From Cyanidium caldarium (taxonomy: Eukaryota > Rhodophyta > Bangiophyceae > Cyanidiales > Cyanidiaceae): a DNA stretch of 64,000 bases. A model generated the notes under the pieces. It ran no database searches. It saw only the letters and a program-made list of their open reading frames with translations, and was not told where the DNA came from. Positions 37,855 to 47,942 of this stretch are shown here, piece after piece (position 1 is the first letter of the stretch; every line of letters starts with the position of its first letter). The stretch is from NCBI GenBank assembly GCA_026184775.1, contig JANCYW010000006.1, positions 456,558 to 520,557 of the forward strand, read 5' to 3'. The position numbers were made by a program, and so were the translations under genes.

Positions 37855-38322
37855 CAGGGGAGCAGGTAGGTCATGGATTGTGTGTGAAAAAGAGGGAGTC
37901 GGTCGGAGCCAGGAGGCGACGCTGACGTGCAGGACGCAGTTGCTCGCCCAAGCCTAACGGGCTCCCGGGTTGCAGGAGGTACGAGAAGCGAAGCGTGCGG
38001 CTGGCGAGAGAGGAGGCGACGAGAAAGGGAGGGAGTGCAGGGGCATATTCAAGTCTATGGCTTGTACGTGATGAAGGCTAGGAGCGAGATTGGGTGCGTA
38101 TGAGTGGTGTGGGTCGGTTTCCCGAGCATTCCGTACGCTCTGCGGCCGACTCCACCTCGTCTCTTTTGCGTCTTCCACTCTGCCTCTCCTCTACACTTCC
38201 CTGCTTCCTCTCCAACCGTCTCTGCCTCTTCGCATTCATCTCCAGCTCCAGGGACCGCGTCGTGGGCACTTGTTCGGCGTCTACCATTTCTTTTCGCCTT
38301 TGGCGCTTCCCCTCTCCGGTGC
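37855..38322. other. divergent region between APC4 and GatB
   Basis: About 468 bp. The half nearest GatB (about 38150-38260) is a strongly pyrimidine-rich tract on the plus strand. The half nearest APC4 has GTAGGT at 37866, CTAAC at 37954-37958 and CAG at 37973-37975, which resemble intron signals but are not flanked by coding exons. No gene is recognised. Confidence 0.5.
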
Positions 38323-40182
38323 ATGGCGCAGCCAGCGAGCACCGCCATGGGCGCGGCTCGCACTGCATACGTCTCCAGTTGGACGCCGCGCGGCGCGGTG
38401 CCGTTCCGGCGGGTGTTCGCCGTCGCCAAATCTTCGCGGCCGGTGTCTTGGCGACGCCCGGCTCGCCGCACCGCGCCGCCGCCGCCGCCGCCGCCGCCGA
38501 CCATTTGGTTGCAGGCGTCCAGCGGCACGGCGGCGGCTGCAAACACCCGCTCCGCCTCACCGAGCACTGGTGGTCGACGAAAAGGCGCTGAGGAACTGGA
38601 ACGGGTGCTGGAGCGGTATGTGCCCACGGTGGGCGTGGAAGTGCACGTGCAGCTGGCCACCCGCACCAAGGCGTACTGTGCGTGCAGCACCCGGCTGGGC
38701 GCGCTGCCCAACACGCAGGTGTGTCCGGTGTGTTTGGGACATCCGGGCACGCTGCCGGTGCTGAATGCGCGCGTGCTGGAGTTGACCGTCAAGTCCGGCC
38801 TGGCGATGCACTGCGAGATCGCCGAATGGACCAAGTTCGACCGCAAGAACTACTTCTACCCGGACACACCGAAGAACTACCAGATCAGCCAGTATGACGT
38901 GCCGGCGGCGGCGGACGGGTGGATCGAGCTGCCCACCAGTGGCAAGCGCGTGCACATCGTGCGGGCGCACATGGAGGAGGATTCCGCGAAGATGATTCAC
39001 CCTGGCGAAGTGGGCGCGAACGTTGCGGCGGCGACCGGTGCCAACGGGGGCGCGAGCGAATTCGGCACGGGCGCGTTGTCCCAGTCGAGTTACTCGCTGG
39101 CCGACCACAACCGTGCCGGGGTGCCGCTGGTGGAGATCGTCAGTGGGCCGGATATGGCGTCGGGGGCGGAGGCGGTCGAGTTTGGCGAGGAGCTGCAGCG
39201 CATTCTACGGTACGCGCAGGTGAGCAACGGGAACATGCAGGACGGCTCGTTGCGGCTGGACGTGAACGTATCTATCGCACCGCGGGCCACCGATGGCGCG
39301 GCGACCGAACTGGGCACCAAGGTGGAGCTGAAGAACCTCAACTCGTTCAGTGCGGTGGAGCGGGCGGTGGACCACGAGATCGTGCGACAGGCGGCGCTGC
39401 TAGATCGTGGCGAGCGGGTGCGCCAGGAGACGCGCCTGTGGGACGAGCGCGACCAGACCACGCGCCTGATGCGCGTGAAAGAGGGCACGTCCGATTACCG
39501 CTACTTCCCCGAGCCGGACATCCCGCCGGTGCACGTGTCCGCGGAGCAGGTGCAGGAGTGGAGGGCGCAACTGCCGGAGCTGCCGGCGGAGAAGCGCGCG
39601 CGATATGTGCGCGAGTACCAGCTGAGCGAGTACGATGCGCGGCTGCTGAGCGCCGATCGACGCGGTGCCGAGTTTTTCGAACGCACCGTGCAGGTGTTGC
39701 AGTCCGGGGGCGTGTCAACGGAGGTGGCCGCGCTGGCCAAGGCGTGTGCGAATTGGCTCACCGGCGATGTGGCCGCGCTGGTGAAGCAGAAACGCGGCGC
39801 CAGCAGCGCGGCCGACACGCAGCTGACCCCGGAGTCGTTGGCGGAGATGATCGCCCTGATCGAGGACGGCACCATCAGCGGCAAGATTGGCAAGGAGCTG
39901 GTGCCGCATCTGCTGGAGCACGCCTGCGCCAGTGTGCGGGCGCTGGTGGAGGAGCGCGGTCTGACGCAGTTGGGCGACCCGGCGGCGATCGCCGATATGG
40001 TGCGCGAGGTGATGCGCGCCCACCCGCAGAATGTGCAGGCGTATCGCGGTGGCAAGACCAAGCTGGCGGGGTTCTTCGTCGGGCAGGTCATGAAGGTGAG
40101 CGGCGGACGCGCCGATCCGGCGCTGACCAACCGATTGGTGACCGAGTTGCTGCAGTCCGAGTCCGAACCGCTCGGGCAATAA
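38323..40182 (+). CDS. gatB: Asp/Glu-tRNA amidotransferase subunit B, organellar
   Basis: Subunit B of the GatCAB enzyme that converts Glu-tRNA(Gln) to Gln-tRNA(Gln) in plastid and mitochondrion. The 619-residue protein has the family start GVEVHVQL, the zinc cysteines in YCACS and VCPVCLGHPG, then FDRKNYFYPDTPKNYQISQYD, ADHNRAGVPLVEIVS, DGSLRLDVNVS, and the C-terminal tail domain ending LTNRLVTELL. The leader (residues 1-95) is Arg/Ala/Ser/Pro rich with a nine-proline run, fitting an organelle transit peptide. The ATG at 38323 begins this leader. No other GatCAB subunit is in the window. Confidence 0.94.
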   Translation: MAQPASTAMGAARTAYVSSWTPRGAVPFRRVFAVAKSSRPVSWRRPARRTAPPPPPPPPTIWLQASSGTAAAANTRSASPSTGGRRKGAEELERVLERYVPTVGVEVHVQLATRTKAYCACSTRLGALPNTQVCPVCLGHPGTLPVLNARVLELTVKSGLAMHCEIAEWTKFDRKNYFYPDTPKNYQISQYDVPAAADGWIELPTSGKRVHIVRAHMEEDSAKMIHPGEVGANVAAATGANGGASEFGTGALSQSSYSLADHNRAGVPLVEIVSGPDMASGAEAVEFGEELQRILRYAQVSNGNMQDGSLRLDVNVSIAPRATDGAATELGTKVELKNLNSFSAVERAVDHEIVRQAALLDRGERVRQETRLWDERDQTTRLMRVKEGTSDYRYFPEPDIPPVHVSAEQVQEWRAQLPELPAEKRARYVREYQLSEYDARLLSADRRGAEFFERTVQVLQSGGVSTEVAALAKACANWLTGDVAALVKQKRGASSAADTQLTPESLAEMIALIEDGTISGKIGKELVPHLLEHACASVRALVEERGLTQLGDPAAIADMVREVMRAHPQNVQAYRGGKTKLAGFFVGQVMKVSGGRADPALTNRLVTELLQSESEPLGQ

Positions 40183-40474
40183 CGGAACAGCAGGAGGAAG
40201 CAGGTTGGCGGTGGCTGTTGGCGATTCCCATGCGGCAGCGGCAGCGCGTCGGGTTCTTCGGGTGGGTATCGTCGATGCGGCACGCTCGTGATACCGAGTC
40301 CCTGCACGACTCCGCAGCCTCACCTTCCAAACAACACCCTCACTTCCCTTTCTTTCCCTTATTCAATCCCCAAGCGTTCCCTCAGGCGTCGCTGTTCGTG
40401 TCAGGCGCGCGTACGCGCTGGCGCTGCAAGCTGTAGCGCAGCGCGCACTTTCATCGCGACGGTTTTTCGGCGCC

Positions 40475-42820
40475 ATGTCAGTCGATTACTCGCAACTGGA
40501 AGAGATCGACGGCACACGATGGACGTGGCACTACTGGCCGTCGTCTCGATTGGACGCGTCTCGATGCGTGGTGCCGTTCGGGTGTCTCTTCACGCCGCTG
40601 CGCCCGCTGCCGAACATGCCGGCGGCGCTGCCGTACCCGCCGGTCGTGTCGCGCGACGGCGCCGTGCTGAACCCGTACTGCAGCGTGGACTTTCGGGCGC
40701 GCATGTGGGTGTGTCCGTTTACGTTTCAGCGAAATCAGCTGCCGCCGCACTACGCAGAGATGCCCGAGGGGCAGGTGCCGCCGGAGCTGGTGCCCGAGTA
40801 CACCGTGGTGGAGTACCGGCTGACCGACCGGCCGCCCGCGCCGCCGCCAGCGTTTGTGTTTGTGCTGGACACCACGGTGCCAGCGGCACAACTGGAGGTG
40901 GCCAAGGAGTATGTGCTCAAGGCGTTGGCGCTGTTGCCGCCGGACGCGGTGGTGGGTCTGATCACTTTCGGGCAGAACGTGCACGTGCATGAGATCGGGT
41001 TTGTGGAGGCGGCGAAATCGTATGTGCTGCGCGGCAACAAGAACTATGATGCGGCGGCCGTGCAAACGTTGTTAGGGCTGGGGTTTGCCGCCACCGCCGC
41101 CGCCAGCGGCAAGGCAGTTACGGCCGCGGCCGGCCGATCGCTGCACGGCCACGCCAGCGGCGGCCTGGGCACCTTTTTGCAGCCGGTGAGCGAGTGCGAG
41201 TTCATGCTCACTTCAATACTGGAGTCGATGGGGCGCGATCCGTGGCCTGTGGCGGCCGACGAGCGCCCCAAACGGTGTACCGGGGTGGCGCTGGCGGTGG
41301 CCGGCGCGCTGCTGGAATGCACGTATGCCGGCTACGGCGCGCACATCTGTCTGCTGGTGGGCGGGCCGGCCACGGCGGGTCCGGGCATGATCGTCGGATC
41401 GAAATTGGAGGACGAGCTGCGCTCCCACACCGACATCGAGAAGGACAACGCGCCGCTGCTGAAAAAGGCCACCAAACACTACGACGAACTGGCCACGCGG
41501 CTGGTGAACGCCGGCCACTCGGTGTCAGTGTGGGGCTGCGCGCTCGATCAGGTCGGTTTCTACGAGATGAAGGCGTGTGTGGATCGCACCGGCGGCGTGT
41601 TCATCATGGCCGAGTCGTTCACCCATCCGATGTTCAAGCGCTCGTTGGAGAAGTTTTTCGAGCGCGATGCCGAGGGCGGCGGCGGCGGCGGCTATTTGAG
41701 GCGGCATTTCGTGGCCACGGTGGAGGTGGATTGCTCGCGCGAACTGGCCATCACCGGCATGATCGGGCCGTGCGCCTCGCTGCAGAGAAAGAGCGCCGCC
41801 GTGTCCGCCGACACCGAAGTGGGCATCGGTGGCACCAGCGCCTGGCGCATCTGCTCGCTGGATCCGGATACTACGCTGGGGGTGTTTTTCGAAGTGATCA
41901 ACCCGCACGGCAACCCGATACCGGACGGCCATTATCGATACGTGCAGTTCCGCACCACCTACCAGCACAGCAGCGGCGAGTACCGCCTGCGGGTGGCCAC
42001 CTGCGCCGGGCGCTGGGGTGACGGCAACGACCTGGCGCTGCTATCGGCCGGTTTCGACCAGGAGGCGAGCGCGGTGCTGATGGCGCGCCTGGCGGTGTAC
42101 CGCACCGAGAACGAGGAGGCGTTCGATATCCTGCGCTGGCTGGACCGCCTCCTCATCCGACTGTGTGCGCGGTTCGGCGAGTATCAGCGCGACCGCCCGG
42201 AGACGTTCCGACTCGGCGCGACGCTGTCGCTCTACCCGCAGTTTATGTTTCACCTGCGACGCAGCAACCTGCTGCAGGTGTTCAACACCTCGCCGGACGA
42301 GTCGGCCTACTTCCGATCGCACCTGGCGCGTGTGCCAGTCAGCGACGCACTGCTGATGGTGCAGCCGAGCCTGATCCAGTACACCCTGGAGCAACCGCCG
42401 ACGCCGGTGCTGCTGGACGTGGCCAGCGTGCGGCCGGAGGCGATCCTGCTGCTGGACGCGTTCTTCTTCGTGGTGGTGTTCTGTGGCGATACCATCGCGC
42501 AGTGGCGCAAAGCCGGTTACCACCTACAGCACGAGTTTCGCAACCTGGCCGAGCTGTTACAGGCGCCGCGACGCGACGCCGAGCACTTCATCGAACACCG
42601 CTTTCCCTACCCGCGATACATCGAGACCGATCAGCACGGCTCGCAGGCGCGCTTTCTGCTGGCCAAACTGAACCCCAGCGCCACGCACACCACCGGCCAT
42701 GTGGATGTGCTGAGCGGGGGTGTGGCGGGCGGCGGTAACACGGAGTTTCTGTACACCGACGATGTGTCCATGGAGGTGTTTTTGGAGCATCTGAAACGCG
42801 CCGCCGTCGCCGCCACCTAA
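40475..42820 (+). CDS. SEC23: SEC23, COPII coat GTPase-activating subunit
   Basis: The inner COPII coat protein that activates the Sar1 GTPase during vesicle formation at the endoplasmic reticulum. The 781-residue protein has all domains in order: N-terminal beta-barrel start RWTWHYWPSSR, the zinc-finger position (50-90), a trunk domain with FVFVLDTTV and GLITFGQNV, a beta-barrel segment, a helical domain, and the gelsolin-like end with FPYPRYIETDQHGSQARFLLAKLNP. In the zinc-finger position only one of the four cysteines normally present (Cys80 in WVC) is recognisable; Cys69 is a non-ligand cysteine in animals and Thr83 stands where a ligand is expected. The start is fixed by the family N-terminus. 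Confidence 0.94.
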   Translation: MSVDYSQLEEIDGTRWTWHYWPSSRLDASRCVVPFGCLFTPLRPLPNMPAALPYPPVVSRDGAVLNPYCSVDFRARMWVCPFTFQRNQLPPHYAEMPEGQVPPELVPEYTVVEYRLTDRPPAPPPAFVFVLDTTVPAAQLEVAKEYVLKALALLPPDAVVGLITFGQNVHVHEIGFVEAAKSYVLRGNKNYDAAAVQTLLGLGFAATAAASGKAVTAAAGRSLHGHASGGLGTFLQPVSECEFMLTSILESMGRDPWPVAADERPKRCTGVALAVAGALLECTYAGYGAHICLLVGGPATAGPGMIVGSKLEDELRSHTDIEKDNAPLLKKATKHYDELATRLVNAGHSVSVWGCALDQVGFYEMKACVDRTGGVFIMAESFTHPMFKRSLEKFFERDAEGGGGGGYLRRHFVATVEVDCSRELAITGMIGPCASLQRKSAAVSADTEVGIGGTSAWRICSLDPDTTLGVFFEVINPHGNPIPDGHYRYVQFRTTYQHSSGEYRLRVATCAGRWGDGNDLALLSAGFDQEASAVLMARLAVYRTENEEAFDILRWLDRLLIRLCARFGEYQRDRPETFRLGATLSLYPQFMFHLRRSNLLQVFNTSPDESAYFRSHLARVPVSDALLMVQPSLIQYTLEQPPTPVLLDVASVRPEAILLLDAFFFVVVFCGDTIAQWRKAGYHLQHEFRNLAELLQAPRRDAEHFIEHRFPYPRYIETDQHGSQARFLLAKLNPSATHTTGHVDVLSGGVAGGGNTEFLYTDDVSMEVFLEHLKRAAVAAT

Positions 42821-42840
42821 ACCACACACCGCCGCCAGAG

Positions 42841-43708
42841 CTATTTCGGTGCGCGTAACAGCACGGCCAGTTTGCGCAACATGCGCGCGCGGCTCTTCCA
42901 CCCGGCCTCGATACCGCTTGCGGTGCTGGATAGCACCTGCGCGTCCACATTCTGTACCAGCTGCTGCATGGTGGCGGGCACGTGTTCCCGGATGATCGCG
43001 TCCTGTGGGTCGATCAGCGAGAGCGCCTCTTCCAGATAGCGCAACTTGCATTCGGTATCGGCGCGCAGGTCGAAGCTCAGCTGCTGCGCCAGCGACAGCA
43101 GCACCGGTTGCGACAGCTGATCACACACCGCCTCCGGTTCGCATTGGCCGCATAGCCACAGCAGCAGCGGCAGGTCGCTGGCGCACAGCGCAAGGTGGAA
43201 AGCGCGGTCCAGTTGCGGCGGTGCCGCGGCCAGCTGTTGGCGGATCTGCTCGCGCGGGCTCGCGGGGATAGCAGGAGGGGCGATCGCCGGGTCTCGGGTG
43301 TTCGACGCCGCGGTTTGGCGATACTCCCCCATTCCGTACATTGCACTCGCTCCGTGTTCGCGCCACTGTTGCCATAGCCATTGGGCGTGGCGCGCCACCG
43401 ACGCGTCCAGCGCCTCGGATAAACTGCCGGCCACGTCTCGCAACGCCCTGTCCAGCGCTGGCACCAGTCTTTCGGCGATGACCGCCTGAAGGGCACGGGT
43501 TACGGCCGCTTCCGACGATGCCTGCGGTTCGCTATCGCCCCATCGCTCCACCCGCTCCACCAGATGCTGCACCGCGCCAGTGAGCGTGTCCAGCCGTGCC
43601 TCCCATCGCCCCATCGCCTCGTCGTTCAGCCGCGGCGACAACACCATCACCCCGCCGCCAGGAGACGCATTGGGCGGCGGCATCGGCAGTCGCGGCAACG
43701 CCTGCGTC

Positions 43709-43741
<33 letters not shown>

Positions 43742-45465
43742 CGGTGAAACGTCTCGTACAGTTCGTGCGTCTGCATATTCATGCGCAACGGCGCCGAGGA
43801 AGTGGAGGTCGACGCCGGCGACATCGACCGCGACGATGCTTCCTGACGCCGTCCGGCAAGATCCCCAGAAGGACTGGCGCTGGGATGCGACGGCGGCGGC
43901 GACGATCCACCGTGGTCATCGTCGGCAGCAGCATCCGCAGCCGGCAACAGATCCCGCCGCAATACGTGATACGCCTGGATGCTCTTCTCATGCACACACC
44001 ACAGATCCAGCTGTACCTCCTGCACCATCTGCGGCAGTCCGGACGCCGCGTCCACGTCGCGCTCGTGGCTCTCGGTGCGGGTCACCGAGCAGCTGAGGAT
44101 CGACTGGCGGGTGGGCAGTTCCACCAAAAAGTCGGGCACTGCGGCAGCCGCGGTGCCCCCTTCGGTGGCTGCCGCCGCGCCCAGATGCACGATGAAGAGA
44201 CGTTTGCGTGGCACATTGGCCATGAACACCCACTCGCCCGACGGGTCGGTGGCCAGGTGAAAGTAACCGCCCACCGCCTGCAGCGACAGTTGCGCCAGAT
44301 GCTCGAGTTGGTTGCTGCTGCCGCTGCTGCTGTCGAACGCCATGAGCGGAAGTCGCCAGAGATGCAGTACGCGACAGGCGGTGCTGGCCGTGCCGAACAC
44401 TCCGTCGCGCACCGCCAGGACGCGCTCGATAGCACCGTCCTGCACTTTCGGGAATGAATGCTGTAGGCGGCCGCTTGCCACCTCCACCACCAACAGAGTG
44501 CCGTCGGCGGTGCCGATCAGCAGCCGCCATTCGCCACCGCCCTCCTCTGAAGGCGACACCCAGCACAGGTCGGTCACGCGTGGCAACACCGGCACGCGCA
44601 CTCCCTCACCGCGCACTTGGCGCTGCTGGCGATCATATCGCTGCAGCCACACCGCGTCGGCGTCGGTGTACGCCAAGTGGGTGGCGTCGGGTGCGATCGC
44701 CACCCGCACCGCAGAGGCGTGCGGTTCGCGCGTTTGCGTCTGGGTGTGCCACAGCGCCGCCGCCAACAGCGCCATATCCGCTCCATCACTCGCGGCGGGT
44801 GCACACTCCACCCGCCACAGATACACCGAACCGTCCGCCGCCGCCGACAACAACACTCCCGGCGGCGAGGCCGTTGACGGCGCATCCAACGGCGCTTGCG
44901 GCATCACCATATCCACCACATCACCGCTGTGCCCCTTCAACAATGCCCGCTCGCCGCTCTGCCGGGCGATGCAGCGGATATGCGACTTGACCGCGTACGT
45001 GATGACGTGCGCATCTACGGCAATGCGCCGCGACGTGCTCTCGACGTACGGCGAAGCGTACACCGTCACCGGAGTGACCGTAGACAGCTCGCGACGACTG
45101 CGAGCATGCGCGTGCCGCGCAGGATCGTACTCAAAGTATCGAGCGCGGATCTCCAGGCCGTTCTCCCGCGACGCGAACGCATCCTCCGGCTCCAACACCA
45201 CCACCGACGGGACGGCGCCAGCACCCCCACCGCCACCCTCCCCCTCCCCGCCGTGTCCGTTTTCCCTAACGGTACTGATAAACGAGTCGCCGCCCTCCCC
45301 TTGCGTCCCTGATTTCCCCTCTCGCCGTCCCCAACGCCCCCACACCGTCGTCGTCGGCCCGGGGCGACCGGGAGCCTCAGGCACATCGCCCTCCTCTTCC
45401 ACCTCCAGTCCAAACCGCTCCGTCAGCGCCCGCCGTTGCATCGCTAGCCGCTCAGCGTCGTCCAT
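42841..45465 (-). CDS. EDC4: EDC4/Varicose, scaffold of mRNA decapping
   Basis: A cytoplasmic P-body scaffold that links the decapping enzyme DCP2 to its activators. The 874-residue protein has an acidic leader, an N-terminal WD40 propeller (~100-440) with RALLKGHSGDVVDMV-type repeats, a long low-complexity Ser/Pro/Gln linker, a predicted coiled coil and the EDC4 C-terminal domain with FHLALCASDLPLLLWLC and SQPVLLSLAQQLSFDL, which is diagnostic. The linker has an 11-glutamine run encoded by (CAA)10 plus CAG at 43708-43740. The ATG at 45465 is chosen because the ~110 codons upstream have no family match. It is convergent with SEC23 with 20 bp between stops. Confidence 0.9.
43711..43740. repeat. 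(TTG)10 microsatellite encoding polyglutamine in EDC4
   Basis: Ten perfect TTG units on the plus strand read as CAA on the coding strand and, with an adjoining CAG, give 11 glutamines. CAA is an AT-rich choice in an otherwise GC-rich coding sequence. Confidence 0.95.
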
Positions 45466-45872
45466 ATCGCTCCTGCGAGAGAATAAGGTAGGGCGACGTG
45501 TGCCCAGCACGGTTCCCGAACGACGAACCAGGTCGTCGGCGCAGGCAGCCGGCGTCCCCGACGGATGGCGCGCGCGCGCGCGCACGCGAATCGAAACGGA
45601 ACGCGCGGGCGGTCGGCCCGGACGGATGACGGGAAACATCTGGGCAGCCGACGACGGCACGAGGATATCGTCGATGCGGAGGTGCGGTACGAGCAAGGGA
45701 AACGGTGGCATATTCTGCGAGTACACTCCATACTGTATGGCAATTGTCCCCTGGTTGTTGTTGTGGTTGTGGTTGTTACGGCAGCGTATCCACTGCATCC
45801 TCCGTTCGGTACGCCACTTCGATGCCGGCTCCTCATCATGCTGCTGTTGCGGCGGCGCCCGTCGTGTCCCCT
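45466..45872. other. upstream region of EDC4
   Basis: About 407 bp between the EDC4 start and the stop of the ESRP-like gene. It contains an alternating CG/CA run at about 45568-45587 and a second TTG/TGG-rich microsatellite-like stretch at about 45750-45776. The EDC4 frame stays open to 45798 but the added residues are not family-like. No separate gene is recognised. Confidence 0.55.
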
Positions 45873-47942
45873 CTACGGGCGCGCACTCTTACTGCCCGCG
45901 GTGCTGCTGCTGCCGCTGCTGCTGCCGCTGGGTGCGCTGTGCGTCACGCTCAATACTCCGGTGGAGAGTGCCACCTCCACGCACGAGATAGGCGTCAGCT
46001 GCACGGGGTGGGTGTCGTGGGGTCGCACGCTGCGGCCCTGGTGTTGTTGGATGGCGCGGTCGCGTTCGGTCGCGGTGCGCAGGACGATGGTGGCCTGCAC
46101 CGAGAGCACTGCGCGCGGATCCGCCGCCGACGTAGGGGCCGGTCGCTGGATGAAGATGGTGGGGATGCGGGCGCCGGCGGGTACGCGCACCCCGCACTCG
46201 GCAAAGCGCTGCAAGATGGCGCTGCCATTGTCGGCGTCGAGGACGTCGCGCCCGAAGAAGCGCTCGATATCCGCTTCGGTGACATTGGGCGGCAGGCCGC
46301 TCATGCGCAGGCATGGCGAGAGCGCCGGAGCGGTCAGCGGGTCGCTGTCGCGGGCGCTGGTGTTGTTGGCGGTGCTACTGCTGGAGCGTACGAGTGCTGC
46401 CGCCGGCTGCACGCTCGGCGGCGATGATTGCATCGCGGGGGCGCCCAGACACACTGCCGGCGCCGCCTCCACCGAGCTGCCGATGCCGGCCTCAATCCCA
46501 CCACCGGAAGCCGGCGGCAGGACTGGTGCGCCCAAACACACCGCCGGCGCTGCCTCGTAGGTCGGCGATTCCACCGGCAGGGTGCGGCGTTCGGCAACGC
46601 GCGCCCCGTTGCGCACCATGCCCGTACCCGACATGCCAGTAGTGCCACCCTCGCCATTCCCGCCACCGCCTCGGCGCGCTTCCGCCCGCGCCAACACGGC
46701 CACCATCTCCTCGTGCGACGACAGAAACACTTCGATGTACCGATGTCCCATGGTGTCCTCGTGTTTCAGCTGACAACGCACCGCATCACCGCCGTCCGCA
46801 AACTGTACAAACGCCTCGCCCGTCTTCTTGCCCTGGTGGTTGTAAACGAATCGAATGCCGCCCGGTACCACACGCAGCGGCCGCTGCAGAAAATCCTCGA
46901 TCATCGCCCGGTCGCCGCTGGTCATCGCTTTGGAGGGCGGCGCCTCCAGCCAGTCCGACAGATCCTGCACGGTGGCCGCCCACGGCAGACCACGCAACCG
47001 CACCACGCTGCCGACGGGCACCGCGCAGGTCAGCACCGAAGCGTGCACCGGCGCCGATTCTGCCGCCGCACTCCCGCGGGCGGACGGATCCAGCAGCGAC
47101 GACGACGTCGGCGGCAGCGCGTACCCGGGCACTGGGGACAGACCGTATGCGTACGGCGCAGGCACCGCCGCCAGTCCAGGCGACCGCAACGTGGACAGTG
47201 CCGGCTGCGGCGGCTGCTGTTGCGGCACGCCCATGGCCACACCCAAGGCCGGCATCGGCAGCCGTGCCCATTGCGAGGCGTCCGCCGCCAGCAGGTCGGC
47301 GAGGCGTTGCGGCGGCGTGGAAGATAGTGGCGTCCCGCGCCCGTCGCGCACAAACTGCGCCGCCATCACCCGGCACCGATCGAACGCGCCCGACACCGAC
47401 CCACTCACCTCCAATATATAATACTCGCGGAAAATGCGCTCCAGCGCCAATCGGCTGTACGAATCCAACTGTCCGCTCAGGCCAGCGGTCACGTCCAGCA
47501 CCAGTCGCGGCACCGCCGTGCGGTCCGGCAGCACGATGCCAAACACCCGCTGACACTGCACGAACGCGTGTCGCACGTACGAGTCCAGTTCGTCTAGCGC
47601 TTCCACCAAATTGAACATCACCGCCACGTCGCTCGCCAGCAAGATGGGATAGCTGTCGCGTTGATCGTTGTCGCGCTCCAGCCCCTCCAGGATGGCGGCG
47701 TTCATGTCGGCGGCGTTGGCCAGCGTCTGCCGCACCTTGCGCCGCAGCAGCTGCGACGCCGGTCGCACATACAACTGCTTGGCGTCCACCGTGCGCCCAG
47801 ATGGATCGCTCACCAACCAGCTGATTCGGAATATCTCCGAGTAGCCGGCCAGCCCCTCCAGACGTTGCACGTCCGCGAACATCCAATATCGCGGCCGCTG
47901 CGCCGCCATCGGTCGCAACGGTGCCCGCCGTTCCCACTGCAT
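45873..47942 (-). CDS. ESRP/hnRNP H-like RNA-binding protein with exonuclease-like N-terminus
   Basis: A 689-residue protein. The N-terminal ~200 residues (YWMFADVQRL through FRISWLVSDPSGR and LYVRPASQL) resemble the DnaQ-exonuclease-like domain of animal ESRP/Fusilli splicing regulators; the first acidic motif reads DVQ instead of DxE, suggesting loss of catalysis. A quasi-RRM follows (~315-420): VVRLRGLPWAATVQDL, GEAFVQF and MGHRYIEVF, as in hnRNP H/F and ESRP, with a ~20-residue insertion. A second RRM-like segment near the C-terminus begins LRMSGLPPNVTEADIERFF. Linkers are Pro/Gly/Ser rich. A role in binding G-rich RNA or splicing is inferred. The first ATG is used; an alternative is at 47909. 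Confidence 0.75.
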   Translation of the reverse strand: MQWERRAPLRPMAAQRPRYWMFADVQRLEGLAGYSEIFRISWLVSDPSGRTVDAKQLYVRPASQLLRRKVRQTLANAADMNAAILEGLERDNDQRDSYPILLASDVAVMFNLVEALDELDSYVRHAFVQCQRVFGIVLPDRTAVPRLVLDVTAGLSGQLDSYSRLALERIFREYYILEVSGSVSGAFDRCRVMAAQFVRDGRGTPLSSTPPQRLADLLAADASQWARLPMPALGVAMGVPQQQPPQPALSTLRSPGLAAVPAPYAYGLSPVPGYALPPTSSSLLDPSARGSAAAESAPVHASVLTCAVPVGSVVRLRGLPWAATVQDLSDWLEAPPSKAMTSGDRAMIEDFLQRPLRVVPGGIRFVYNHQGKKTGEAFVQFADGGDAVRCQLKHEDTMGHRYIEVFLSSHEEMVAVLARAEARRGGGGNGEGGTTGMSGTGMVRNGARVAERRTLPVESPTYEAAPAVCLGAPVLPPASGGGIEAGIGSSVEAAPAVCLGAPAMQSSPPSVQPAAALVRSSSSTANNTSARDSDPLTAPALSPCLRMSGLPPNVTEADIERFFGRDVLDADNGSAILQRFAECGVRVPAGARIPTIFIQRPAPTSAADPRAVLSVQATIVLRTATERDRAIQQHQGRSVRPHDTHPVQLTPISCVEVALSTGVLSVTHSAPSGSSSGSSSTAGSKSARP

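Noticed and set aside
37866-37975. Intron-like signals (GTAGGT, CTAAC, CAG) upstream of GatB
   Set aside because: No coding exon on either side; could be a 5' UTR intron but nothing in the sequence demonstrates it.
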